Assembly (NCBI GenBank): GCA_018195615.1
Contig: JAGTPG010000002.1
Coordinates: 2,980,501-3,044,500 of the forward strand
DNA from: Streptomyces tuirus
GTDB taxonomy: Bacteria > Actinomycetota > Actinomycetes > Streptomycetales > Streptomycetaceae
Direction: 5' to 3'
Length of the DNA: 64,000 bases
The translations under genes were made by a program, and so were the position numbers. A model generated the notes under the pieces. The model made no database searches. It was not told the DNA's origin and saw only the letters and a list, made by a program, of their open reading frames with translations. Shown here piece after piece: positions 46,420 to 54,376 of this stretch. How positions within the stretch are numbered: the stretch's first letter is position 1; every line of letters starts with the position of its first letter.

Positions 46420-47645
46420 CGACGGTGGCGCTGACCCCGGTCGAGTTCGTCAACCAGTTCTATCCGAACTTCTGGTGGATCCCCGCCGGGATCCTGGCCG
46501 CCGCCCTGGCCATCAAGCTGCCCAGCATCATCAGGCTGTGGAAGGACCCGCTGCTGCGCGCGGTCGGCGGGCTGCTGCTGCTCGCCTGCGCGGTGTTCGT
46601 GTTCGTGGCGCCCTCGACGATCGCCCGGGTCAACCGGCTGACGGGGGTGGCGAACTTCTCCGGACCCTGGGTCTACTCGCTGCTCACCGCGTTCTGCGCC
46701 TCCTGTCTGCTGCTGATCATCACCTGGCGCAACGGCCTGTCCGACCGCTCGGACCGCACCCGTCGCGCCATGCGCGGGGTCGTGGCGGTCTACTCGTGCG
46801 TGATCGTCGCGATGTGGGTGCTGTTCGCCCTCGCGGACGTGCCGGTGGAACGGCTGCGGGATCTGGACACCTACTACGCCAACACGCCGTACATGCGCGA
46901 GATGATCGTGCTCTACCTGCTCGCGCACACCGTGGCCGCGCTGGTCACCAACGGGCTGATCTGGAACTGGATCCGCACCGACGGGCTCGACGCCCTGCTG
47001 CGCTGGGGCCTGAAGTTCCTCGGCGTCGGCTACGCGGCGCAGTTGTTCTTCGACGCCGCCAAACTCACCGCCGTGGCGGCCCGTTGGTCCGGACGGGACC
47101 TGGACTGGCTGAGCACGGCCGTGGCCCCGCCGCTCGCCTGCCTGTCCGCCGTGCTGATCGCGGTGGGCTTCATCCTTCCGCACGCCGGGCAGTACCTGCA
47201 CGGCCGCTGGCACGTCCGGCTCGCCCACCACGAGCTGCGGCCGCTGTACCTGCTCATGAAGACGGTCAACGGCGGCGGCGTCCCCCTCCTGCTGCGCGCC
47301 ACGCCGGAGCTGCGGCTGGTCCGCCGGGAGACCTTCATCCGCGACGTGCTGCTGCCGCTCGCCCGGTTCGTCGACGAGGACCGGCGCCAACGGTCCTACG
47401 ACGCCGCCGTCGCCCTCGGGCACCCCCCGGACCGGGCGAAGGCACTCGCCGCCACGGTGGCGATCCTGGACGCCATCGACACCCGGGAGCGGACGCGGGA
47501 GGACGACGGCGCGGGCGCCCGTGACACCACGGACCTGCTCCGCGAGATCGGGGCCGTGTCCCGGGCCCTGCGCCACCCCGAGGACATCCGGGCGGTACGC
47601 GCCCGGGCGGAATCACCCACGGACGGCCGGTCGCTCACCGCCTGA
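46416..47645 (+). CDS. Seven-helix membrane protein, MAB_1171c-like (first copy)
   Basis: 409 residues. Seven hydrophobic helices (about 18-38, 48-66, 82-100, 115-137, 155-178, 187-210, 225-245) are followed by a cytosolic C-terminal domain of ~160 residues. Positive charges (SDRSDRTRRAMR between helices 3 and 4; C-terminus) predict N-out/C-in. The loop between helices 4 and 5 bears RDLDTYYANTPYMREMIVLY, which is almost identical in the two paralogues downstream. The C-terminal domain contains FIRDVLLPLARFVDEDRRQR. The family is labelled putative transporter, but the architecture equally suits a receptor. Starts within the ImmA-like gene's stop (GTGA). A strong terminator follows. Confidence 0.75.
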   Translation: MTTVALTPVEFVNQFYPNFWWIPAGILAAALAIKLPSIIRLWKDPLLRAVGGLLLLACAVFVFVAPSTIARVNRLTGVANFSGPWVYSLLTAFCASCLLLIITWRNGLSDRSDRTRRAMRGVVAVYSCVIVAMWVLFALADVPVERLRDLDTYYANTPYMREMIVLYLLAHTVAALVTNGLIWNWIRTDGLDALLRWGLKFLGVGYAAQLFFDAAKLTAVAARWSGRDLDWLSTAVAPPLACLSAVLIAVGFILPHAGQYLHGRWHVRLAHHELRPLYLLMKTVNGGGVPLLLRATPELRLVRRETFIRDVLLPLARFVDEDRRQRSYDAAVALGHPPDRAKALAATVAILDAIDTRERTREDDGAGARDTTDLLREIGAVSRALRHPEDIRAVRARAESPTDGRSLTA

Positions 47646-47670
47646 GCACCGGCACCGCCCGCGGTGGGGG

Positions 47671-47703
47671 CCCGGGCGCTGCTCCCCGTAGGCAGCGCCC
47701 GGG
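47671..47703 (+). terminator. Terminator after the first membrane-protein gene
   Basis: CCCGGGCGCTGC (47671-47682) pairs perfectly with 47692-47703 across a nine-base loop, 26 bases after the stop. Confidence 0.8.
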
Positions 47704-48024
47704 ACACCCCTGAGCGGGCCGAGGCGGCCTCGTTGGCGCGAGCCGGCAGTGCTCACGTCCCCGTGGAGGGCGCTCTCGGCCTCGTACGGCCGCGAGAAGA
47801 GGCGGGTGCGCGGCCGGACGTGGTGAGCCGCGGACCGCCGAAGCGGAATGCAGCTGTCAGTGACGCGATCATTGCCCGCAGCGACACCAACTGTCAACTA
47901 TTGCTGCGATGAACGGCAGCAATTGCTGCCTGTCCGGTGGCTGCCGCGCGGCCGACCCGATACTCTCCCGACAGCCCCCAGCCACGATCCGGCGGACGCG
48001 CCCAGGGAGAACAGGGAGAACTCG
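47704..48024 (+). promoter_or_regulatory. Intergenic region before the XRE gene with a palindromic operator
   Basis: The gap from 47646 to 48024 (379 bp) contains the terminator and the xre promoter; no gene was recognised. The 14-bp perfect palindrome GCAGCAATTGCTGC (47916-47929) is preceded by the half-site ATTGCTGC at 47900-47907, exactly 22 bp (two helical turns) away. This arrangement suits cooperative binding of a dimeric XRE autoregulator. An AT-rich stretch around 47885-47910 would suit a promoter. Confidence 0.6.
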
Positions 48025-48615
48025 GTGAGAGACGCCCACGCTTCCCTTGCCGAACTGCGTGAGCGCCTCGAGGACCTGACCGGACAGCCGGGCCGGCTGG
48101 CCGAGGTGCTGGACGTGGCCGGACTCTCGTACCGCACCGGCGTCCCGGGCGAGACCGTCGCCGCCCTGCTGGCGGGCCGGCGGGTGCCCGAGACGGGCCT
48201 GGGCGACCGGGTCCGGCAGCGCCTCGACTTCGTGCGCGAGACCCGGCGCCGCCCCGACGGCAAGCGGTACTCGCTGGACGAGCTGGCCAAAATCGCCGGC
48301 ACGAGCAGACAGTGGCTGAGCGAGTGGCGCAGGAGCGGACTGCCCAGCCTGGAGCACGCCGACCGGCTCCGCCGTCACTTCGACCTGCCCGCCGGTTTCT
48401 TCACCGCGGACGAGGCGGAGGCCCTGCACGCCGCGCTCCAGCCGGTGCTCAAGGAACTGGAGGCCAAGGCGGATCCGCTGGCCCCGCTGCGCACCCCCGG
48501 CTTCTACCGGCTGGCCAGACGCGCCCCGCACCTGTCGCCGCGCAAGCTCCAGGCACTGGCCGAGTGGGCCGAGATGATCACCGAGAAGAACCCGGCGGAC
48601 GAGGACGGCCTCTGA
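48025..48615 (+). CDS. XRE-type helix-turn-helix regulator
   Basis: 196 residues. Residues 1-60 form a helical segment (LAELRERLEDLTGQPGRLAE, VPGETVAALLAGRRVPETGL) that itself looks like a HTH. A second HTH is at about 85-120 (SLDELAKIAGTSRQWLSEWR), followed by HADRLRRHFDLPAGFFTADE, a hallmark of transcription regulators paired with ImmA-like genes in Streptomyces. A C-terminal helix pair (LSPRKLQALAEWAEMI) may be the protease-sensitive or effector part. GTG at 48025 follows GGGAGA. It is flanked by the two HExxH genes. Autoregulation is suggested by the palindrome upstream. Confidence 0.78.
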   Translation: MRDAHASLAELRERLEDLTGQPGRLAEVLDVAGLSYRTGVPGETVAALLAGRRVPETGLGDRVRQRLDFVRETRRRPDGKRYSLDELAKIAGTSRQWLSEWRRSGLPSLEHADRLRRHFDLPAGFFTADEAEALHAALQPVLKELEAKADPLAPLRTPGFYRLARRAPHLSPRKLQALAEWAEMITEKNPADEDGL

Positions 48616-48747
48616 GTGTCCGCCCGCCCGCGTGCTCCGTCCGGTTTCGGCCATCCCTGGTCGACGGGCACTGCGGGAGGTGGCTGAAGCGACGCGGGAG
48701 TTGGCATATTGCACAGCGTCGAACGTCCAGCAGCCACGGGGAGAACC

Positions 48748-49248
48748 GTGCGAACGAAAAGGGAGATGCGTCGCCTCGCGGACGCCCTCATCGAGCCCGT
48801 CCGCGTACCCGTCCCCGCCGATCCCGAGGCCCTGTTCCGGGCGGTCGTCGACTCGGCCGTCCAGTGGCGCGGACGCCCGATCGTCGTCCACCGGGAGATC
48901 TTCCCGCCGCACACCGCGAGCGGGCTGTGGCTGGAGCGCGAGACCCACGACGACGTCATCGTCGACAAGCGGGCCGCCGTGTGGCACCAGATCGTGATCT
49001 TCTGCCATGAGGTGTGGCACATGCACCAGCTGCGGGAGAGCACGTCCGGCCGCCGGTCCGCCGCCCGCTCCGACTTCACGCTGGCCGACGAACAGGAGGC
49101 GGACCGTTTCGGCATGCTGATGGGCCGTCGGCTGCGCACCTGGCTGGAGGCCTCCTCGGACTCCGTGTTCGCGGCCGGCGAGGGCCCCGCCCAGGACATC
49201 GCCGGACGCATCGGTGCCGCGCTCAACTACCGCGGGACCCGGGGATGA
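48748..49248 (+). CDS. Small HExxH metalloprotein, ImmA/IrrE-like (second copy)
   Basis: 166 residues. Zinc-site helix IVIFCHEVWHMHQ (HExxH) and downstream ADEQEADRFGMLMGRRLRTW with the third ligand. The N-terminal part (RGRPIVVHREIFPPHTASGL; DDVIVDKRAAVWHQ) follows the ImmA pattern. It differs from the first copy by lacking the His-rich insertion and having Cys immediately before the HExxH. GTG at 48748 is preceded by GGGGAG. The stop overlaps the start of the next membrane protein gene (ATGA), repeating the arrangement of the first pair. Confidence 0.75.
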   Translation: MRTKREMRRLADALIEPVRVPVPADPEALFRAVVDSAVQWRGRPIVVHREIFPPHTASGLWLERETHDDVIVDKRAAVWHQIVIFCHEVWHMHQLRESTSGRRSAARSDFTLADEQEADRFGMLMGRRLRTWLEASSDSVFAAGEGPAQDIAGRIGAALNYRGTRG

Positions 49249-50761
49249 GCGGACTGATCGGCTACACCAGCTGCGCCGTGCTGTGGCTGGGCCTGGTGGT
49301 GAAGGCCCCGGACCTGCTCCGGCACCGCGGCGATCCCTATCTGCGGGCCATCTGCGCGGTGCTGGGCTTGGCCGGCCTCTGCTTCTTCCTCGGCTCGCCG
49401 CCCACCATCGGAGCCGTCAACCGCCTCAGCGGCATCCCCAACCTGGCGGCGCCGCTCACCTACGCGGCGATCACCGCGTACAGCGCCGCCTCCCAGATCC
49501 TGGTCGCCCTCTGGCGGGGCGGGCCGGGCGCGCACCGCACCGCCCGTCGCTGGGTGCTCGCCTACTCGGGCGTGGTCCTGGGCATCGCGGCGCTGTTCGC
49601 GCTGGGCGAGGCACCGGTGGAGCGCCGTACGGACCTGGACACGTACTACGCGAACACGCCCGGTATGCGCGAGATGATCGTGCTGTATCTGACCGGGCAC
49701 CTCACCGCCATCACCGTCACCGCGGTGTCGGCGCTGCGCTGGGCCCGCGAGGTGCGCGGCTGGCTGCGCGGGGGGCTGATCACGCTGGGCGTCGGCGCCG
49801 TGTGCGCCGCCGGGTTCAGCGTGGCCAAGCTCGTCGCGGTGGCCGCCCGCTGGTCCGGGCGCGACTGGTCGCTCCTCGGCTCCGAGGTCGCCATGTCGGT
49901 GGCCGGTGTGGGCGCCCTGCTGACAGCGGCGGGCGTCCTGGTCCCGCTGGCCGGCCCCCGGCTGACCGAGTGGCGGCGGGCCTGGCGGACGTACGTACGC
50001 CTCGCGCCCCTGGAGCGCGAACTGGACGACATCCTCGCCCGCCGCGCCCTGCGCCTGCCGCGCCCGCGCTGGTCCTCCCCGCCACCCGCCTGGTCTGGCG
50101 CCGGACGAGCATCCACAACGGGCTCAGCCATCTGGACGCCTACGTCGACCGGGAGTTGTACGACGAGACACTCGAGGCCGCACTGCGGACGACGGGCGAC
50201 GCGGAGCGGGCCACGGCGACGGCCTGGGCGACGGTGATCGCGGCGGCGGCCCGGGACACGGCCGCGCTCCCGGCCCTGTCGCAGCGCTCCGAACCTCTGG
50301 CCGGACCGCTCTCCGCCGGGCCCCAGCGCCACGAACCCGCCGACGCCTCCCTCCCCGCCCCGTCGCAGCGCCACCAACCCCTGGCCGGACCGCTCTCCGC
50401 CGAGCCCCAGCGCCACGAACCCGCCGACGCCGCGCTCCCCGCCCCGTCGCAGCGCCACCAACCCCTGGCCGGACCGCTCTCCGCCGGGCCCCAGCGCCAC
50501 GAACCCGCCGACGCCTCGGTCAGCGCCCAGCCGCTGTGTCACGACCCGGCGGACGTGCTCTTCGCCGCCGAACCGCACGGCCGGGGCCATGCGCGGCGGT
50601 CCGCGCTCGGGCAGGCGCGTGAGTCGGAGTGGTTCCAGGAGCGGGCGCCCGGTCCGGACGGGCTGGTGCGGATCGCGGACGCGCTGGCGAGCTCGCCGCT
50701 CGTCAGGAGGGCCGCCGCCGGGGCACGGGCGATGGCCACCGAACGGAGCTCTGCGGTATGA
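49245..50761 (+). CDS. Seven-helix membrane protein, MAB_1171c-like (second copy, with tandem repeats; one frame break)
   Basis: 505 residues when restored (one base lost near 50081). Seven helices, the loop DLDTYYANTPGMREMIVLYL, and a cytosolic C-terminal domain starting near TSIHNGLSHLDAYVDRELYD. After this domain is a unique insertion of three 28-residue repeats (SQRHQPLAGPLSAEPQRHEP and relatives), then a final helix-rich tail (GLVRIADALASSPLVRRAAA) that corresponds to the extreme C-terminus of its paralogues. Overlaps the ImmA-like gene upstream and the third paralogue downstream. The repeats probably form a flexible cytosolic linker. Confidence 0.75.
50279..50518 (+). repeat. 84-bp in-frame tandem repeat
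   Basis: Near-identical units begin at 50279, 50363 and 50447, exactly 84 bp apart; the last unit is shorter. Each encodes 28 residues, so a change in copy number would keep the frame. Units 2 and 3 differ only at a few bases, indicating recent duplication. Confidence 0.9.
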
Positions 50762-51906
50762 GTCTCGTCGTCTACCTGGCGGCCGGCGCCCTCGCCCTGT
50801 CCGCCGCCGTGCTCTTCCGGCGGCCGCGTACGACCGCCGGGAAGCCGTCGGCCCTGCAACCGCTGACCGTGTCCACCTGTGTGGCGATCGTGCTCGGCGC
50901 CGTCGTGTTCCTCTGCTCCGCGCCGATGACGCTGGCCGCCGTCAACGACCTCACCGGCATCCCGAACTTCGGCGCCCCGCTGACCTACGGACTGCTCTCC
51001 GCGTACAGCTGCTCGCTGCTGATCCTGCTGATCAACTGGCGGGGCGGGCCGCGGGACCGGGTGCGCCGGCTGGTGCTGCGCAGCATCGCCGTGTACGGCC
51101 CGCTGATCGTGGCGATCGTCGTGCTGTTCGCGCTGGCGGACGCGCGGGTGGAGCGGCTGACCGATCTCGACACGTACTACGCGAACACGCCCGGTATGCG
51201 CGAGATGATCGTGCTGTATCTGCTCGGGCACAGCGCGGCCATCGTGGCGATGTCCGTGGTGTGCGTGCGGTGGGGCCGGGAGGTCACCGGGCTGCTCAGG
51301 ACCGGGCTGCGGCTGATCTTCGTGGGGGCGGTGCTGGACCTGGTGGGCTTCCAGCTGGCCAAGTACACGGCCGTGGTGGCCCGTTGGACGGGGCACGACC
51401 TGGACTTCCTCTCCACCCGGGTCGCCCCGCCGATGGCCGCGCTGGCGGCGCTGATCTGCTGCGCCGGCTTCGTGCTGCCGAGGCTGCTGCCGGCGGCCGT
51501 CGGGCACTGGCGGGGGATGCGCGACTACCGCAGGCTGGACCCGCTGTGGCACCGGGTCGGATTCGTGTCGACGGCGCCCAAGCCGCCCGCCGCCTGGTGG
51601 CAGCTGCCCGGGGAACGCCTGCACTGGCGTGAAGTGGCCATCCACGACGCCCTGTTGGCGCTGGCACCGTACTTCGACGACGGGGTGCGCGAGCGTGCCC
51701 TGTCGGCCGCTCTGGGCGACGGCCGCTCCGCGCACCAGGCGCGGGTCACCGCGGAGGCGGCGATGCTCGCCGCCGCGGCCCGCCGGGCGGCCTCGCGGGA
51801 GGAGCCGCTGGGAACGCCGAGCACCTATCGCCTGCACGCCATGGAGGTGTCCGGCGCGGACGGGCTGGTGGAGTTGGCACAGGCGCTGCGCGCTCCCCTG
51901 CCCTGA
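50758..51906 (+). CDS. Seven-helix membrane protein, MAB_1171c-like (third copy)
   Basis: 382 residues, intact frame. Seven helices, loop DLDTYYANTPGMREMIVLYL between helices 4 and 5, VARWTGHDLDFLSTRVAPPM between 6 and 7, and the cytosolic domain WREVAIHDALLALAPYFDDG. It ends with the tail motif GADGLVELAQALRAPLP, present in the second copy as GLVRIADALASS. ATG overlaps the stop of the second copy (ATGA). It has no dedicated HExxH gene, so two such proteins may share one metalloprotein, or form a heteromer. Confidence 0.78.
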   Translation: MSLVVYLAAGALALSAAVLFRRPRTTAGKPSALQPLTVSTCVAIVLGAVVFLCSAPMTLAAVNDLTGIPNFGAPLTYGLLSAYSCSLLILLINWRGGPRDRVRRLVLRSIAVYGPLIVAIVVLFALADARVERLTDLDTYYANTPGMREMIVLYLLGHSAAIVAMSVVCVRWGREVTGLLRTGLRLIFVGAVLDLVGFQLAKYTAVVARWTGHDLDFLSTRVAPPMAALAALICCAGFVLPRLLPAAVGHWRGMRDYRRLDPLWHRVGFVSTAPKPPAAWWQLPGERLHWREVAIHDALLALAPYFDDGVRERALSAALGDGRSAHQARVTAEAAMLAAAARRAASREEPLGTPSTYRLHAMEVSGADGLVELAQALRAPLP

Positions 51907-52126
51907 GACGCCGTGTGCGACGCCTGGACCCTTTCGCCGATGGGGCCCGCACCGGGGGGTCGTCGGCGCGGTGCGTGAAGGTACGGTGAGAGCCGTCCGG
52001 CGCTGAGGGCCTCGATGGCTCGATACCGGCGTTGACGGACGGTCCTGTGCGGCCGGCGGCCGGGGCCGGACGTCGAGGAATGCCTTCATGGCGGGGGAGC
52101 CTTCATGGCTGAGTGCGAGGAGTCGC

Positions 52127-53527
52127 ATGTCGGGTAGAGCTGTCGTCATCGGTGCGGGTCTGGCGGGCATGCTGGCCGCGGCGGCGCTGTCCGCCGTGGC
52201 GGACGAGGTGGTCGTGCTCGACCGTGACGATCTGCCCGACGGGCCGGAGCACCGCAAGGGCCTCCCGCAGGGACGTCACGCGCATCTCCTCCTGGCCGGC
52301 GGCCTGGGCCCGATGGAGGACCTGGTGCCGGGCGTGAGTCTGCGCAAGCACCTGCTCGCCGCCGGTGCGCACGAGATCCCGCTCGGCTCGGGCATGGTCG
52401 CCCTCACCCCCGAGGGCTGGTTCCGGCGCTGGCGTCATCCCGGCCCCCGGATGCTGACGTGCACCCGGGCACTGCTCGACTGGGTGGTACGGAACGCGGT
52501 GCTGGACAACACCGGGGTGGTGGTCCGCAAGGCGCGGGTGCTGGAGCTGACGGGATCCCGGCAGCGGGTCACGGGGGTCCGCGTCTCGGCCGCCGCCGGG
52601 GACGAGGAGCTCGCCGCCGACTTCGTGGTGGACGCGAGCGGACGTGGCTCGCGGATCGTGACCTGGCTGGCGGGGCTGGGCATCGACAACGTGCGCGAGA
52701 AGACGGTGGATGCCGGCCTGGTGAACGCCACCCGCCTCTACCGCACCCCCGAGGGCGCCGAGCGCTTCCCCCTGACCATGGTGCAGGCCGACCCGTACCA
52801 GGGCCGGCCCGGCCGCAGCGGCATGGTGCTGCCCATCGAGGGCGACCGCTGGATGGTGAGCCTCGCGGGCACGCGGGGCGGTGGCGAGCCGCCGTCCGAC
52901 CCGGACGCCTTCCTCCGGTACACCCTGGACCTGCCCGACCCCGTCGTGGGCCGGCTGATCTCCGGTGCGGAGCCGCTCACCGACGTCCACGTCAGCCGCA
53001 GCACCAGCAACCACCGGCGGTTCCTGGAGAGGGTCCGCCCCTGGCCCGAGCGTCTCGTCGTCCTCGGCGACGCGCTGGCCACGTTCAATCCGGCCTACGG
53101 CCAGGGCATGACGGTGGCCGCGCTGGGCGCCCGGGAGCTGGACCGCGAGCTGCGGCGGGGCGGCCTCGCCGGAGCCGGGCTCGCCCGGCGCGTGCAACGG
53201 CGGGCGGCCCGGTCGGTACAGGCGGCGTGGACGATGGCGGTGAGCCAGGACGTCTGGTTCCCCGGGACCCGAGGGGGCTCGCCCGGGGTCGCCGACCGTC
53301 TGGTCACCGCCTACACGCGCCGCATGATCCGCACGGCGACCGGCTCGTACACCGCGGCGTCGGCGGTCTGGGACGTGATGAGCATGACGACGGGGCCGAC
53401 GCGGCTGCTCCGGCCCTCGACGGTGCTGGCGACGCTGAGCGGCCCGCCGCTGCCGCCGGCCGTGGGTGCGCCGCTGACGGAGGAGGAGCGGGTGATCCTG
53501 CGGCGGCTGGACCGGACGGGCCGCTGA
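52127..53527 (+). CDS. FAD-dependent oxidoreductase/monooxygenase-like
   Basis: 466 residues. The N-terminal Rossmann motif VVIGAGLAGMLAAAAL binds FAD. GRHAHLLLAGG and VVDASGRGSRIVTWL follow, and LVVLGDALATFNPAYGQGMT is the second FAD motif (GDA...P..GQG). The C-terminal ~120 residues are Arg- and Ala-rich with possible amphipathic helices (RRMIRTATGSYTAASAVWDV) that may contact membrane. It could hydroxylate or epoxidise a lipophilic substrate. ATG at 52127 follows GCGAGGAG. Its same-strand position 220 bp behind the membrane-protein genes suggests it may make or modify the signal they sense; this is speculative. Confidence 0.78.
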   Translation: MSGRAVVIGAGLAGMLAAAALSAVADEVVVLDRDDLPDGPEHRKGLPQGRHAHLLLAGGLGPMEDLVPGVSLRKHLLAAGAHEIPLGSGMVALTPEGWFRRWRHPGPRMLTCTRALLDWVVRNAVLDNTGVVVRKARVLELTGSRQRVTGVRVSAAAGDEELAADFVVDASGRGSRIVTWLAGLGIDNVREKTVDAGLVNATRLYRTPEGAERFPLTMVQADPYQGRPGRSGMVLPIEGDRWMVSLAGTRGGGEPPSDPDAFLRYTLDLPDPVVGRLISGAEPLTDVHVSRSTSNHRRFLERVRPWPERLVVLGDALATFNPAYGQGMTVAALGARELDRELRRGGLAGAGLARRVQRRAARSVQAAWTMAVSQDVWFPGTRGGSPGVADRLVTAYTRRMIRTATGSYTAASAVWDVMSMTTGPTRLLRPSTVLATLSGPPLPPAVGAPLTEEERVILRRLDRTGR

Positions 53528-54376
53528 TCAGCCGGTGAACGCCGGCTGGGCCAGACCCTTGCCCGCGCCGGGGACGACCAGCACCGAGCCGGAGAGCGGC
53601 GGCGGTGACGCCAGGCCGACGCGGGCCGTCGTGATGTAGAGGTCGGTCAGGTCGGGGCCGGCGAAGGCGCAGGCCGTCACGCGGGGCACCGGAAGGGGGA
53701 TCACCCTCTCCAGCTCGCCGTCCGGTGTGTAGCGGCGTACCGCGGCCCCGTCCCACAGGGCCACCCACACACAGCCCTCGGCGTCGACGGTGAGGCCGTC
53801 GGGGAACCCCGCGCCGTCCTCGATCTCGGTGAGGGGCCGCCGCCCCGACACCCGTCCGTCCGCGTAGTCGAAGACGTCGACGCGGCGGGTGGGCGTGTCG
53901 ACGTAGTACATCAGCCGGCCGTCCGGGCTCCAGCCCGTGCCGTTGCTCACCGTCACGTCGTCGAGGACCACTTCGACCGAGCCGTCCCCGCCGATCCGGG
54001 ACAGCGTGCCGCCGCCCGGTGCCTCGTCGTAGCGCATGGTGCCGGCCCACAGGGTGCCGTCGGGGGCGACGGCGGCGTCGTTGGCGCGGCGGCCGGGGAC
54101 GGGCTCGTGGTGCAGCCAGCGGAAGTCGCCCTCGGGGTCGAGGAGGCCGATCCCGTCGCGCAGGTTCAGCACCAGTCCGCCGCCGGCGCGCGGCTTGACC
54201 GCGCCCACGTGCTGTTCGGTGCGGCGGACCGTGCGGTGCCCGGTGGCCGGGTCGTAGGTGTGCACGCGGGAGCCGAGGATGTCGATCCAGAGGAGCCGGC
54301 CGGTGGCCGCGTCCCAGGTCGGACCCTCGCCGAGCTCCGCCTCGGCCCGCACCGCGACCTCGTACGGCGTCGTCAT
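53528..54376 (-). CDS. SMP-30/gluconolactonase-type lactonase
   Basis: 282 residues, six-bladed propeller of the SMP-30/LRE family, which hydrolyses aldonolactones. Metal-site residues can be placed in AELGEGPTWDAATGRLLWID (Glu), RANDAAVAPDG (Asn), VSNGTGWSPDG (Asn) and GFPDGLTVDAEG (Asp). It overlaps the upstream IclR gene (ATGA) and is co-transcribed with it. Because the IclR promoter shares its operator with the dehydratase/dehydrogenase operon at 17.5 kb, it is a good candidate for the missing lactonase step between dehydrogenase and dehydratase. Confidence 0.88.
   Translation of the reverse strand: MTTPYEVAVRAEAELGEGPTWDAATGRLLWIDILGSRVHTYDPATGHRTVRRTEQHVGAVKPRAGGGLVLNLRDGIGLLDPEGDFRWLHHEPVPGRRANDAAVAPDGTLWAGTMRYDEAPGGGTLSRIGGDGSVEVVLDDVTVSNGTGWSPDGRLMYYVDTPTRRVDVFDYADGRVSGRRPLTEIEDGAGFPDGLTVDAEGCVWVALWDGAAVRRYTPDGELERVIPLPVPRVTACAFAGPDLTDLYITTARVGLASPPPLSGSVLVVPGAGKGLAQPAFTG

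Noticed and set aside
45808..49248. Labelling the HExxH/XRE pair as a toxin-antitoxin system
   Set aside because: ImmA-like proteins are sometimes auto-annotated as toxin components, but nothing here suggests toxicity, and the coupling is with membrane proteins rather than with a small antitoxin.
50279..50518. CRISPR-like array
   Set aside because: Units are contiguous with no unique spacers, are in frame with a gene, and no cas gene is present.
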